The notes beneath the pieces are model-generated. The model saw only the letters and a program-made list of their open reading frames with translations. It made no database searches and was not told the origin of the DNA. DNA of 64,000 bases from Bacillota bacterium. Its GTDB lineage: Bacteria; Bacillota; Sulfobacillia; JAJZYS01; JAJZLH01. The stretch lies in NCBI GenBank assembly GCA_021850485.1, contig JAJZLY010000008.1:62001-126000 (forward strand), given 5' to 3'. Positions 35,839 through 45,906 of the stretch are shown here, one piece after another. A program made the translations under genes and the position numbers. The stretch's first letter is position 1. Every line of letters begins with the position of its first letter.

Positions 35839-37011
35839 TTAGCGCTTGGGCAGATACAGAACCGGGTTGACAGGTTTTCCATCGATCCGGATCTCGAAGT
35901 GCACATGCGGTCCGGTGGCCCAGCCGGTCATCCCGACCAGTCCGATCACCTGGCCCTGCGCCACCGTCTCGCCCACCTGCACCTCGATGTGGCTCTGATG
36001 GGCGTATAGGGTGGAGACGCCGCCGCCGTTATCCAGCACCACCGTGTTGCCGTAGCCGTTGATCCAGCCGGCGATGATCACCCTCCCGGCGGCGGCGGCG
36101 TGGATCGGCGTGTACATCGGCACCCCGATGTCGATACCGGTGTGCAGCTCCCACTTATGGGCGAACGGGTCGTACCAATAGGCAAACGGGTTGGTGATCG
36201 GACCGTTGACCGGCCAGATGAAGGCCATTGAGTTGACCGAGGCACCGCTGCCAGGTGACTCCAGTGCGGTGATGGCGGCAGTGACCGCCTGCTGGTTGGC
36301 CTCGTCGGCGCCCACCACCCGTTGCTGCTGGCCCTGAGCCGAAATCAGGGCCGTGACCTGACCTTCAACCCGCTGTTGCTCCTGACTCAGCTGCACCCCC
36401 TGGGCGGTGGCTTGGGCGAGCAGCGTCGCCAGCTGGGTCTTCTCGGCCAGGAGTTGGCTGGACAAACTGAGCAGGGTCTGAGCTTCGACCTGCGTCCTCG
36501 TGATCACGCCCAGGTCCGCACCGATCAACTGTTGCACCAGTTGCAGCCTGGTCAGGAAATCAGAAAAACTCTGGGCCTGGAGCAGCACGGACAAAAACCC
36601 GCCCATCCCCTGCATCTGCAGGTTCTGCAATGCACCATCCACCTGTGTGCGGTCGACCCCTAACTGGGCCTTGGTCGCTTGATAAGACGACAGGGTCAGG
36701 GCCTGCTTGGCCTCGACGGCACTGACCTCGGCACCGAGATAGGCGATGTGAGCTGTGGTGGTCTGCATCTCGGCCTGGAGCACAGCCAGCCGCTGCTTGG
36801 CCTGCAAGTAGGCGCCGTGGATCTGGCTCAGTTTGCTCTTGTCCTGATTCAACGACTGCTGATCTTGGGCCAGCTGCTGTTGCAGCTGGGACAGGCTTTG
36901 GCCACCGCCGGACGCGCCAGCGGCACCCGGTAGGGCCAGGGCCAGCACCAAAACCGCTCCGCTGGCCAGCAGGCCGAGGCGGGCAGTGAAACCAGGACGG
37001 GTCAACTTCAT
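35839..37011 (-). CDS. secreted M23 family cell-wall peptidase with coiled-coil (FtsEX partner)
   Basis: The 390-residue protein has a signal peptide (cleavage near ALPGAAGA), a long coiled coil (about 35-250; many Gln/Leu heptads) and a C-terminal LytM domain. Active-site ligands are intact: His290 and Asp294 in HTGID, and His369/His371 in PHVHF. The layout matches EnvC/PcsB/CwlO-type hydrolases activated by FtsEX. It overlaps the ftsX stop, so it is likely the FtsEX-controlled hydrolase. Confidence 0.85.
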   Translation of the reverse strand: MKLTRPGFTARLGLLASGAVLVLALALPGAAGASGGGQSLSQLQQQLAQDQQSLNQDKSKLSQIHGAYLQAKQRLAVLQAEMQTTTAHIAYLGAEVSAVEAKQALTLSSYQATKAQLGVDRTQVDGALQNLQMQGMGGFLSVLLQAQSFSDFLTRLQLVQQLIGADLGVITRTQVEAQTLLSLSSQLLAEKTQLATLLAQATAQGVQLSQEQQRVEGQVTALISAQGQQQRVVGADEANQQAVTAAITALESPGSGASVNSMAFIWPVNGPITNPFAYWYDPFAHKWELHTGIDIGVPMYTPIHAAAAGRVIIAGWINGYGNTVVLDNGGGVSTLYAHQSHIEVQVGETVAQGQVIGLVGMTGWATGPHVHFEIRIDGKPVNPVLYLPKR

Positions 37012-37895
37012 CAGATGCGGCCCCGGCGAATGGACAGCTGACTTGCGAGCAGACCGATCACCAGGCCCACACCCAAGGTGAGGGGCAAGATGGTCTGATC
37101 AGCGCTGTACTCTCCCACCACCGGCAAAAACGGCAAGTCGGCGTGGACGGTCGCGGCGTAGACATGGTACAGGCCTGCCGTCACCAGTGACGCCACCACG
37201 CCACCGCAAAGACCGAGCAACATGCCCTCCAACAAGAACGGCAGCCGAATGAAGCCTTCCGTGGCGCCGACCAGGCGCATGATGTGAATCTCGCGGCGGC
37301 GGGCGAAGATCCCGGTGCGGATGGCGTTTTGAATCACCAGCAAGGTGCCGAGCGCCAGCAGGATCCCCATCGCCAGCCCGACCAGACGCACGATGTCAAC
37401 GGCCTTGAACAGACGCTGGACCACGGGGGCCTGATAGTTGACGGTCTGCACCTCAGTGAGGGTCTTCAGGCGCACCGCCAATGGCGCCACCGCCTTGGTG
37501 GTGGTGGCCTTTACATAGATCGCATCCAGCAGCGGGTTTTGGCTGCCAAGCGGCTTGAAGTTCTGGCCGGACGGTCCAAAGTCTCGCTCCAGTTGGGCGA
37601 GCGCCTGCTGTTTGGAAACGAAGGTAGCGCTTTGGACATCGGCCCAGGTGCGCACCGAACTCGCCAACTGGGTGCCCTGGGCCGTGGTCACGGACGGCTT
37701 CAAGAACGCCTCGATTCCGACCTGGCCCTCCATCGACGTGGCGATCCGGCCCACATTCAAGGAGAGTGCGGCGAACACAGCCAGCACCAGCAACGCCACC
37801 GCTGCCGATGTCACGGAGGCAAAGGTGAGAACTGGGTTCTGGCGCATGTTCTGCCAGACCTCCGCGAAGTAAAAGCGCCAGCTGTGGATGTTCAT
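37011..37895 (-). CDS. ftsX: cell division ABC transporter permease FtsX
   Basis: The 294-residue membrane protein has one N-terminal helix (about 25-47), a large external domain (about 50-170) and three C-terminal helices, the usual FtsX topology. GQVGIEAFL and the RREIHIMRLVGATEGFIRLPFLLEGM motif are typical. The external domain presumably contacts the coiled coil of the M23 hydrolase encoded downstream. The ATG overlaps the ftsE stop. Confidence 0.92.
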   Translation of the reverse strand: MNIHSWRFYFAEVWQNMRQNPVLTFASVTSAAVALLVLAVFAALSLNVGRIATSMEGQVGIEAFLKPSVTTAQGTQLASSVRTWADVQSATFVSKQQALAQLERDFGPSGQNFKPLGSQNPLLDAIYVKATTTKAVAPLAVRLKTLTEVQTVNYQAPVVQRLFKAVDIVRLVGLAMGILLALGTLLVIQNAIRTGIFARRREIHIMRLVGATEGFIRLPFLLEGMLLGLCGGVVASLVTAGLYHVYAATVHADLPFLPVVGEYSADQTILPLTLGVGLVIGLLASQLSIRRGRI

Positions 37896-38614
37896 TGACC
37901 CACCGTGCCGGTGCGCCAGTCTTCAGGGTGGCTGTCCTCGAAGTAGGCGCCGGACAGTTCGTCGCGGGTGATGCGGCCCTGATCGATGGCAACCACTCGT
38001 TGGCGAAAGTTATCGACCAGCGCCACTGCGTGGGTGGCCATCAGGACGGTGGTACCCATCCGGTTGATATCGAGAAAACAACGCAAGATGTCTTCCGAGG
38101 TTTTGGGGTCCAAATTGCCGGTCGGCTCGTCGCCGAGCAGCACCAGCGGCCGCCCGACAATCGCCCTGGCGATGCCGATCCGCTGTTGCTCGCCAGCCGA
38201 CAACTGATTGGGGTACTTGGCGGCATGATTCGCCAGGCCCACGATCTCCAGCGCCTCCATCACCCGCCGTTTGAGGTCGCGATGCACCTCTTCGGTAACC
38301 CGCAGGTTGAAGGCGATGTTGTCGAAGACCGTCCGTTGGGACAGCAATAGGAAGTCTTGAAACACGATCCCGATCTCCCGGCGCAAAAATGGGACCCGCT
38401 TCATCGGCAGTCGGCCCACATCCCAGCCATTGACCACCACTGAGCCGGAACTCGGGGTGTCTCCCCGGTAGATCATGCGCATCAAGGTCGTCTTTCCGGC
38501 ACCGCTCGGTCCGACCAGAAACACAAACTCGCCCTTGCCAACCTCCAGGTCGACATGGTCGAGGGCAAGTGTGTCCTTGCCGTACTTCTTGGTGACAGAA
38601 CGAAAGCTAATCAA
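37892..38614 (-). CDS. ftsE: cell division ATP-binding protein FtsE
   Basis: The 240-residue ABC ATPase has Walker A GPSGAGKTTL, signature LSAGEQQRIGIARA and Walker B VLLGDEPTGNLD. FtsE with FtsX converts ATP hydrolysis to activation of wall hydrolases. The tight FtsE-FtsX-M23 gene order supports this role. It begins 30 bases upstream of the WecG-like stop (38645). ATG start at 38614. Confidence 0.94.
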   Translation of the reverse strand: MISFRSVTKKYGKDTLALDHVDLEVGKGEFVFLVGPSGAGKTTLMRMIYRGDTPSSGSVVVNGWDVGRLPMKRVPFLRREIGIVFQDFLLLSQRTVFDNIAFNLRVTEEVHRDLKRRVMEALEIVGLANHAAKYPNQLSAGEQQRIGIARAIVGRPLVLLGDEPTGNLDPKTSEDILRCFLDINRMGTTVLMATHAVALVDNFRQRVVAIDQGRITRDELSGAYFEDSHPEDWRTGTVGQ

Positions 38615-38644
38615 TGGCTTACCTCCCAGGGCGCAACGGGCCGA

Positions 38645-39400
38645 CTATTCTCGGTTTCTCTTCGCCTCTCCTGCTGGATCCGCATCATTATGTCCCCTTC
38701 TGAATGCCATAGTCCAGACAAATCCGACCAGCGCTACCAGCCGGAGCAGCCGCCGCGGCTCATGCAGCGTCCGCCACACCCACTCAATACCCAGCTGGCG
38801 CACCGGCCGGGGGGCCCGGCGTTTGTCGCCGGCCCAGACGTCGAACGCGCCACCGACCACCATCGTGACTGGGACCCGCAACCGGCTGCGCATCACACCC
38901 AAGAAGGCCTCTTGGCGCGGGGAACCGAGGGCGACCAGCAGGATCTGAGCGTGGCTCTGGTTCACCTCATGGGCCACCTGGTCGACCTCGCTAGCAGAGA
39001 AGTAGCCGTGTCGCGCCCCGACCACCTCAGCTCCCCACTCCTCCATTTTGGTACCGGCCCGTCTCGCCACGCCGGGTCTGGCGCCGAGCAGAAAAAGGCG
39101 GGGCTGCAATTGGCGGATGATCGCTTCGGCCAGCTCGATGCCAGGCAGACGGTGCACCTCTTTCTCACCTTGAAGCCGCGCCGCCAGCACGATGCCGATG
39201 CCGTCCGGCACCAGCAGGTCGCCGGCCAGCAAGGCCTGACGGACCGCCTCGTCGCGCCTGGCATTCCATAAGATCTCCGGATTTGGGGTGTAGATGGAGT
39301 GCTGAGCGGCCGGCGTGTCCAGCCACGAACGAACCAAGCTCAGGGCCTCTGCCTGGGTGACAGATTGCAGCGGGATACCCATCAGGCGAAAGCTCTTCAC
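38645..39400 (-). CDS. WecG/TagA/CpsF family glycosyltransferase
   Basis: The 251-residue enzyme has the family motif TPNPEILWNARRD near residue 35-50 and PDGIGIV, then FLLGARPGV and LGSPRQEAF. TagA/WecG transfer ManNAc or a related sugar to an undecaprenyl-linked GlcNAc carrier in teichoic-acid or secondary wall polymer synthesis. The GTG 39400 start overlaps the csaB stop as GTGA. An apparent 590-residue extension running through csaB in another frame is not real. Confidence 0.85.
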   Translation of the reverse strand: MKSFRLMGIPLQSVTQAEALSLVRSWLDTPAAQHSIYTPNPEILWNARRDEAVRQALLAGDLLVPDGIGIVLAARLQGEKEVHRLPGIELAEAIIRQLQPRLFLLGARPGVARRAGTKMEEWGAEVVGARHGYFSASEVDQVAHEVNQSHAQILLVALGSPRQEAFLGVMRSRLRVPVTMVVGGAFDVWAGDKRRAPRPVRQLGIEWVWRTLHEPRRLLRLVALVGFVWTMAFRRGHNDADPAGEAKRNRE

Positions 39401-40410
39401 GCCAGCGCCTGCCACATGGCCGCGAAGGCAGACTGCAGCTGCGTGCGTCTCCCAGCCACGCTGGCCGCCAACTGGCCGCGCCCAGGACCAGGGGTGGTTT
39501 GGGGGTGCAGGTGCCATTCGCTCCACAGCGGCATTCCGAGCAGTCGCGCCTCCCGCTCCACCTTGGGATCGTAGGGCACAGCCACAGACGGCACTCCCGC
39601 CAAGCTGGCCAAAATCATGGCATGCAGACGAATCGCAACCATGTACTCGAGTTCCGAGAACAGCGTAAGGATTCCTTCGGACTCCGCTGGCAGCTCGCAA
39701 AACTCCATCACCGGCCCATGGCTGCGAACCAGTTGGCGGACCAAGTCCGAATCCTGTCGGCTGTCCATGGCGAACACCCTGATCTGGCGGCCACTGTCCC
39801 TGGCCACGAGCACCAGTTGGCGAGCCAGTGCCTCGACGTCGAGGCCAGGCACAGACCGCGGTGCGAAGCCGATCCAGCGTGAGGTTCGCGCCGGCACGGA
39901 TAGCAACTGGTACGCTGCGTCGGCACCAAGCACCAGCCGATCGGCCGGCACGCCAGAGTGGCCGAGCAGGGCCAAAGACGCCGGGTCGCGGGCCACCGCC
40001 ACCTGCGGTGCGGGGGCTCGGGCCAAGACCCATCTGCCGGTACGAGATAGCGGCCCAACGCCGATCGCCCAGTACGCCACCGGACTCCTGCGGCCCGCCG
40101 CCGCCGCCGCCCGCAGGTAGTAGCCGAGCGAGCCAAGCGAGGTTGAGTCCTGGAGCAAACCGCCGCCGCCGAGCAAAAAGCGGTCGCCTGCGCCCAGCGT
40201 CTTCAGTAACGCGCCAAACCTGGTGCGCGGCCAAGCCTCCACCTGATGGCGGCGTTCGGTGTCCGCAGGGTCGAGTGAAACGACCAGCGGCGTGAAATCG
40301 TCCCCAAACGTGCGAATCAGGTCCAAGGATCCAGCCAAAATCGCCTCGTCGCCCAGGTTCTGGGCACCGGCGTAGCCAAGCAGCACGACCCGGCCAGCTG
40401 CGCCCGGCAT
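39397..40410 (-). CDS. csaB: CsaB-like polysaccharide pyruvyl transferase
   Basis: The 337-residue protein has the family hallmarks GYAGAQNLGDEAIL at the N-terminus and FLLGGGGLLQDSTS. CsaB adds a ketal-linked pyruvate to secondary cell-wall polymers so that S-layer homology proteins can bind. The neighbouring WecG/TagA-like gene supports that role. SD GGAGGG about 7 bases before the ATG. Confidence 0.88.
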   Translation of the reverse strand: MPGAAGRVVLLGYAGAQNLGDEAILAGSLDLIRTFGDDFTPLVVSLDPADTERRHQVEAWPRTRFGALLKTLGAGDRFLLGGGGLLQDSTSLGSLGYYLRAAAAAGRRSPVAYWAIGVGPLSRTGRWVLARAPAPQVAVARDPASLALLGHSGVPADRLVLGADAAYQLLSVPARTSRWIGFAPRSVPGLDVEALARQLVLVARDSGRQIRVFAMDSRQDSDLVRQLVRSHGPVMEFCELPAESEGILTLFSELEYMVAIRLHAMILASLAGVPSVAVPYDPKVEREARLLGMPLWSEWHLHPQTTPGPGRGQLAASVAGRRTQLQSAFAAMWQALA

Positions 40411-40443
40411 CAGCCACCCTCCTGCCGATGGCGTTGCAACAGC

Positions 40444-41569
40444 CTAAGCCTGAGGTGCGGAGTCGAGCTCGGAGGCCGACAGGCGCTTGGCCTCAAATTC
40501 TAGATAGGCCCGGATGAACGGGGAGAGTTCACCGTCCATCACGGCCTGGACATCTCCGGTCTCGTGCCCGGTGCGGTGGTCTTTGACCATGGTAAACGGC
40601 TGGAAAACGTAGGACCGAATTTGGCTCCCCCAGCTGATGTCTTGCTGGATGCCGCGCAGCTGAGCCATCTCGTGCTGCTGATCCAGTTCCTTCTTCTCCA
40701 GTAGTTTGGCCCTCAGGATCCGCATCGCCGTCTCCCGGTTGGCATGTTGCGAACGCTCGTTCTGGCAGCTGACCACGATGCCGGTGGCCAAGTGGGTGAT
40801 GCGCACCGCCGACTCGGTTTTGTTCACGTGCTGGCCGCCGGCACCGCTGGAGCGGTAGGTGTCGATGCGCAATTCTTCCGGTGTCAGCGGCACCTCGTCC
40901 TCGCTCTCGATCACCGGCAGCACGTCCAGTGAGGCGAACGAGGTGTGCCTGCGGCCGCTGGAGTCAAAGGGCGACATCCTGACCAGGCGGTGTACTCCGC
41001 GCTCTGCTTTCAAAAACCCATATCCCATGTGACCGGAGATCTGGAAGGTGACGCCTTTGACGCCGGCTTCCTCGCCGGGCAAAAAGTCCAATACCTCCAC
41101 CTGATACCCCTGGCGTTCGCAAAAGCGTGTGTACATGCGGTAGAGCATCTGCGCCCAGTCCATGGCATCCACGCCGCCGGCGCCGCCATGGATGGACAAG
41201 ATGGCGTCGTGAGAGTCGTAGGGGCCAGACAGCAGGACGGACAGGTCGAGCCGCTCCATGCGCTGCTCAAGCTCGCCGATCAAGTTTGTCGCCTCTTGTG
41301 CCACGTCCGCATCGGCCGTCTCTTCGGCCAGCTCCAAGAGCACGCCCACGTCCTCGGCGGAATGCTCTAGGGCAGCCAGTTCCTCGATCGGTGTCTTCAG
41401 CCGGCGCAGGGCGTGCACGGCCTCCTGAGCAGCCTTGCCATCTGCCCACACCGAGGGGTCCTCGAGCTTCTTTTCCCAGGCGTCGATCGCCGCCTTGCGC
41501 GCATCGGGGTCAAAGAGACCTCCGCAGTCGTTCTAGGCGGGCCAGGAGCTGACGCAGGCGATCTTCCAT
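40444..41569 (-). CDS. prfB: peptide chain release factor 2, with programmed +1 frameshift
   Basis: RF2 recognises UAA and UGA. The zero-frame ORF starts at ATG 41569 (MEDRLRQLLARLERLRRSL) and stops at an in-frame TGA at 41510-41512. A +1 shift at CTT TGA C continues in the downstream frame as LDPDARKAAIDAW and yields 374 residues. The ribosomal-hydrolysis GGQ motif (SGAGGQHVNKT) is intact. The release-factor gene lies 26 bases downstream of secA. The annotated 335-residue reading from 41451 is only the part after the shift. Confidence 0.95.
41509..41520 (-). promoter_or_regulatory. prfB programmed frameshift site
   Basis: On the minus strand the sequence reads AGG TCT CTT TGA C. The slippery CTT and UGA C context is the classic RF2 autoregulatory site, and the upstream CGGAGG resembles the internal Shine-Dalgarno stimulator. 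When RF2 is scarce, ribosomes pause at UGA and shift +1 to finish the protein. Confidence 0.92.
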
Positions 41570-41595
41570 CTCAGCCTTCCTTTCGCTCAGCGGGT

Positions 41596-44172
41596 CTAGC
41601 TGCTGGCCCTGCCATGGCAGCGCTTGTACTTCTTTCCGGAGCCGCAGGGACAGGGGTCGTTGCGGCCGACGTGCTGCGTGGCCGCTGGCGCAAGCGGCTG
41701 GTGGGAGACCACAGCGCCGGCTGGGTTGGCGGTCTGTTCGCTGATCACCACGCCGCCGCCGCCGGCGGGGGGCGCGGCCGGATGGATGGGTCGACCGCTG
41801 AACCCCTCCTCCGGGGGCGTCACGTTCACCTGCACCTTGAGCACGAAGCGCACCATGTCCTGGCGGACGGCATCCGTCATCTCCTGAAACATGGCGAAGG
41901 CCTCTTGCTTATAGGCGACCAGGGGGTCCAGCTGGCCGTAGGCGCGCAGCCCAATGCCCTCTCTCACGTCGTCCATGGCCTGCATGTGCGAGATCCACTT
42001 CTCATCCACGACCCGCAGTGCGATCAGACGTTCCAGCTGACGCAACAACTCGGGGCTGAGCTCTTGCTCCTTTTTCTCGTAGGCCTCGAGGGCCTTGGCC
42101 TGGATCAGGTCCTCGATCTCCTCGCCGCTGAGCGGCTCCAGGTCGGCCTCGGTCACCTGGCCGGGATTCAGAAAGTTCGCTTCGGCATACTCCAGCATGC
42201 CTTTGAGGTTCCACTCGCCGCCGTCTTGGTCCGGCTCGAACAAATCGACGGTGTGCTCCACCTCTTGATCGATCATCGACAACATCCGCTCTCTGAGGTC
42301 GAGCGTCCCGTCCAGGATCTGGCGGCGCTCCCCGTAGACCACCTCGCGCTGGGTGTTCATCACGTCGTCGTAGTCCAAAAGGTGTTTTCTCATGTCAAAG
42401 TTCCGGCCCTCCACCCGCTTTTGCGCCCGCTCGATGCTGCGGGTGAGGATGGTGTGTTGAATCGCCTCATCGTCGGGAAGACCCAGACGGTCCATCAGAC
42501 TCTGCAGATTTTCTCCGCCGAAGATGCGCATCAGGTCGTCTTCCAGGCTGACGTAGAACTGTGACGATCCGGGGTCGCCCTGGCGGCCGGACCGCCCTCT
42601 CAACTGATTGTCGATGCGCCGGCTCTCGTGCCGCTCGGTGCCCAGAACGTGCAGCCCGCCAAGCGCCGCCACGCCCTCGCCCAGCTTGATGTCCGTACCT
42701 CGGCCAGCCATGTTGGTGGCAATCGTGACCGCCGCCATCTGGCCCGCCTCGGCGATAATGGCGGCTTCTTTCTCATGTTGCTTGGCGTTGAGCACCCGGT
42801 GCGGGATGCCCCGCTTATCGAGGAGACGAGCCAGATGCTCTGACTTCTCAATCGAAATGGTGCCAACCAGAACCGGCTGGCCGCGGCTGTGACGAGTCAC
42901 GATGTCCTCCACCACCGCGCTGAATTTGGCCTCTTCGCGCTTATAGACCAGGTCAGGCATATCCTCGCGGATCATCGGCATGTTGGTGGGAATGGCCACC
43001 ACTGAGATCTGGTAGATCTTGCGAAACTCCTCTTCCTCCGTGACGGCCGTACCAGTCATGCCGGCCAGCTTTTTGTACATCCGGAAGAAGTTCTGGAAGG
43101 TGATGGTGGCCAGCGTCACATTCTCTGACGCGATCTTGACGTTCTCCTTGGCCTCAATCGCCTGGTGCAGGCCGTCGGAGTAGCGGCGGCCAAACATCAG
43201 CCGGCCGGTGAACTCGTCGACGATCAGCACTTCGCCGTCTTTGACCACGTAGTCACGATCCAGCTTCATCAGGGCGTGCGCCTTCAGGGCCTGCATCAGG
43301 TAGTGCGAGAGATCAGTGCGGGCGTCGGCGTAGAGGTTGTCCACGCCGAGGGCGCGTTCCACCCGGGTCACACCAGCCTCGGTGGGGGCGACTGTCTTCG
43401 CCTTTTCATCCTTGGTGTAATCCTCACCCTCGGTCAGGGTTGGGATGATCTGGGCAAAGCGATGGTACAGCTCGGTCGACTCATCGCCAGCTCCGGAGAT
43501 GATCAGCGGCGTCCTCGCCTCGTCGATTAGCACCGAGTCCACCTCGTCGACGATGGCGTAGTGGTGGCCGCGCTGGACCATATCTTCCGGCCGCACCACC
43601 ATGTTGTCTCTGAGGTAGTCGAATCCGGCCTCGTTGTTGGTGATGTACGTGATGTCGCAGGCGTAGGACTGGCGGCGCACGGACGTCTCCATGTTGCTGA
43701 TCACCACGCCGACCTGCAGGCCGAGCAGCTCGTACGCCGGCGCCATCCAGTCCCGGTCTCGCTGGACTAGGTAGTCGTTGACCGAGACAATGTGCACGCC
43801 GCGGCCGCTCAAGGCGTTCAGATAAGCCGGCAGCACGGCGACCATCGTCTTTCCTTCACCGGTCTTCATCTCGGCGATCCGTCCATCGTTCAGCACACAG
43901 GCACCCAGCACCTGAACGTCATAGGGTTTCAGCCCCACCGCCCGGGCACAGGCCTCACGGGCGTACGTGAAGGCCTCGACCTGGAACTGGTCTATGCTCT
44001 CGCCGTTTTGGGCGCGCTCACGCAGGCCGAGGCTCTTCTGCCGCAACTGTTCATCTGTGAGTTTTTCCGCTTCATCGCCGAGCGCGTTGACAGCCTCAAC
44101 GATGGGCAGGTGCCGCTTCAGTTCGCGTCCGTTGACGTCCCCCAGCAGCAACCCGCTGAGCATCTTGATCAT
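41596..44172 (-). CDS. secA: protein translocase ATPase SecA
   Basis: The 858-residue preprotein translocase motor has Walker [23 protein letters not shown], the second helicase domain GRGTDIKLG and the C-terminal zinc-binding SEC-C motif [14 protein letters not shown], which can bind SecB-like partners or ribosomes. Normal length. SecA is followed by prfB, the order found across Firmicutes. Confidence 0.97.
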   Translation of the reverse strand: MIKMLSGLLLGDVNGRELKRHLPIVEAVNALGDEAEKLTDEQLRQKSLGLRERAQNGESIDQFQVEAFTYAREACARAVGLKPYDVQVLGACVLNDGRIAEMKTGEGKTMVAVLPAYLNALSGRGVHIVSVNDYLVQRDRDWMAPAYELLGLQVGVVISNMETSVRRQSYACDITYITNNEAGFDYLRDNMVVRPEDMVQRGHHYAIVDEVDSVLIDEARTPLIISGAGDESTELYHRFAQIIPTLTEGEDYTKDEKAKTVAPTEAGVTRVERALGVDNLYADARTDLSHYLMQALKAHALMKLDRDYVVKDGEVLIVDEFTGRLMFGRRYSDGLHQAIEAKENVKIASENVTLATITFQNFFRMYKKLAGMTGTAVTEEEEFRKIYQISVVAIPTNMPMIREDMPDLVYKREEAKFSAVVEDIVTRHSRGQPVLVGTISIEKSEHLARLLDKRGIPHRVLNAKQHEKEAAIIAEAGQMAAVTIATNMAGRGTDIKLGEGVAALGGLHVLGTERHESRRIDNQLRGRSGRQGDPGSSQFYVSLEDDLMRIFGGENLQSLMDRLGLPDDEAIQHTILTRSIERAQKRVEGRNFDMRKHLLDYDDVMNTQREVVYGERRQILDGTLDLRERMLSMIDQEVEHTVDLFEPDQDGGEWNLKGMLEYAEANFLNPGQVTEADLEPLSGEEIEDLIQAKALEAYEKKEQELSPELLRQLERLIALRVVDEKWISHMQAMDDVREGIGLRAYGQLDPLVAYKQEAFAMFQEMTDAVRQDMVRFVLKVQVNVTPPEEGFSGRPIHPAAPPAGGGGVVISEQTANPAGAVVSHQPLAPAATQHVGRNDPCPCGSGKKYKRCHGRASS

Positions 44173-44266
44173 GGCGCACCTCGCCAGTCATCAGATCAGC
44201 CCATGCGCATGCCGTGGGCTCCCTGTCAGTCTAGCATCCACGGCCTGTGGAGACTACCGGACCCCT

Positions 44267-45637
44267 TTAACCGACCTGTTCGACCTTGCCGACTTCTTGC
44301 TCCAGATGGGCGCGCAGTCGGTCGGTCAGTTCTGCCTTTTCCATGTCCAAAAACGCCTTCGCCACCCGTGGGTCGAACTGGGTCCCGGCAGCCCGGGCGA
44401 TTTCCTGATGGGCGATCGTGGGCTCGGCACCCTTACGATAGGGGCGATCGGAGGTCATGGCATCGTAGGTGTCGACCACGCTGATCAGCCGGGCGCCGTA
44501 CGGGATCTCCTCGCCGCCGATACGGTCTGGGAACCCCTGCCCGTCCCAGCGCTCATGGTGGGCACCGACCCAGCGGATGCCTGGACCGAGGAAGCGCAAG
44601 TGACTGAGGATGCGCTCGCCAATAGGGGCGTGCTGCTGCATGATCAGGTACTCGCGCAGCACAAAGGCGCCAGCCTTGTTCAGGATCTCATCTGGAATGG
44701 CGATCTTGCCAACGTCGTGCAGGATGGAACTGAAGTACAAGGTGTCCATGTCCTTGTCCGACAGCTTCAGGTACTCGCCGAGGGCAATAGTCCCTTCGGC
44801 CACTCGCTGCGAATGTCCGAAGGTATAGCTGTCCTTTGCATCCAGGGCGTTCACCAAGGTGGCAACCACGTCCAGATAGGCCTCACGCAACTGAACGAAG
44901 CGCTCCATGGTCCAGCGGGAGAAGAGCAGGGGCCCGAAGAACAGGGCCGGGCCGATCACACCCAAGCCAACGTATGACGCGGCGATGAGGAGTCCCAGAA
45001 GAATGTCACCCAGGTAATTGGCCCAGGCAAAACTGAGATCCACACGCCAGATGGTGCGGAGGGATTTTCCCAACCACCACGACAAGTATTGAGCGGTTAT
45101 GCTCAGGTTCAGTATTGCAAAGACAACGCCCGCCAAGGTTGCGGGAATGATGTCAGAGACTACTGACAATCCGCTGTGCGCTAGAGTTCCTCCAACCAAG
45201 TGGAAGACCACGGCACCAACGAAGACGCCAAGAAAGAGCTGGCTCCGATTAAAGATCAGTGCACGCAGTGGCGTCTGGCCCAGAAGATCTCGAAGTCGAA
45301 GACTGCCAACCAGCGCCAAGAGACCGACAACCAGTGGGGGGAACAGCACGATTTCGGCCAGATAACACGCGCTGCTGACCGAGATGGTTCCCTTGTCTGC
45401 ATTAAACGGGAGGTGCACTGGAAATGCCTCAATAGCTAGGTTCAAAAGGAGGAAAAAGCCGACTGTGGGCCATGAGACGGGAGTGAGACCCAAGCGCCAC
45501 GCGCCTACACCCAGCACCACAGCCAGAATGGCTAGGCCAAGGGTATAGATCCACAACTTCCTATGGACGGTCCGCTCGGCGCGCTCCGCCACCTCGGTAA
45601 CCCTCCGCTCTTGTCTCTCCCGGCCCCCGTGGAACAT
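44267..45637 (-). CDS. membrane-bound HD-GYP domain protein (probable c-di-GMP phosphodiesterase)
   Basis: The 456-residue protein has about seven N-terminal membrane helices (about 25-250) of a MASE-like sensor, then an HD-GYP domain. The metal-binding HD is at 307-308 (HDVGK), and HHERWDGQGFP at 360-370 carries the GYP-type loop as GFP. HD-GYP enzymes hydrolyse c-di-GMP; the GFP variation is frequent and does not exclude activity. Start ATG 45637 has a weak SD. A GGDEF-like gene is one gene away. Confidence 0.82.
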   Translation of the reverse strand: MFHGGRERQERRVTEVAERAERTVHRKLWIYTLGLAILAVVLGVGAWRLGLTPVSWPTVGFFLLLNLAIEAFPVHLPFNADKGTISVSSACYLAEIVLFPPLVVGLLALVGSLRLRDLLGQTPLRALIFNRSQLFLGVFVGAVVFHLVGGTLAHSGLSVVSDIIPATLAGVVFAILNLSITAQYLSWWLGKSLRTIWRVDLSFAWANYLGDILLGLLIAASYVGLGVIGPALFFGPLLFSRWTMERFVQLREAYLDVVATLVNALDAKDSYTFGHSQRVAEGTIALGEYLKLSDKDMDTLYFSSILHDVGKIAIPDEILNKAGAFVLREYLIMQQHAPIGERILSHLRFLGPGIRWVGAHHERWDGQGFPDRIGGEEIPYGARLISVVDTYDAMTSDRPYRKGAEPTIAHQEIARAAGTQFDPRVAKAFLDMEKAELTDRLRAHLEQEVGKVEQVG

Positions 45638-45906
45638 GGCTCGTCATCAGCCGTTGACCTGAACGGTAGCGTTCCCAGTCACGACACGAACAATCGAAGC
45701 AACCAACTTGCGCAAGATAGATCCCCTTTACACTGGATCCCGCCAGACCGCTAATCTCTGGCCAAGAACCCCGCTGGGCTCAGTTCTGCGCGTTGGGGCC
45801 GGGAGTGAGACGGCGCTAAGAGTTCGCTCCTTGCACGCGTTTCCCTCTTCGCACCATAGATCCTGAGTCCCTGCGACTCCGACATTTCGGCGCCGCTGGC
45901 CCGAGC

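Noticed and set aside
38645-40417. Apparent 590-residue protein with a WecG-like end
   Set aside because: The first half is csaB read in another frame; the true WecG-like gene begins at GTG 39400.
45638-45906. Possible c-di-GMP riboswitch upstream of the HD-GYP gene
   Set aside because: The GEMM conserved blocks were not found in either strand.
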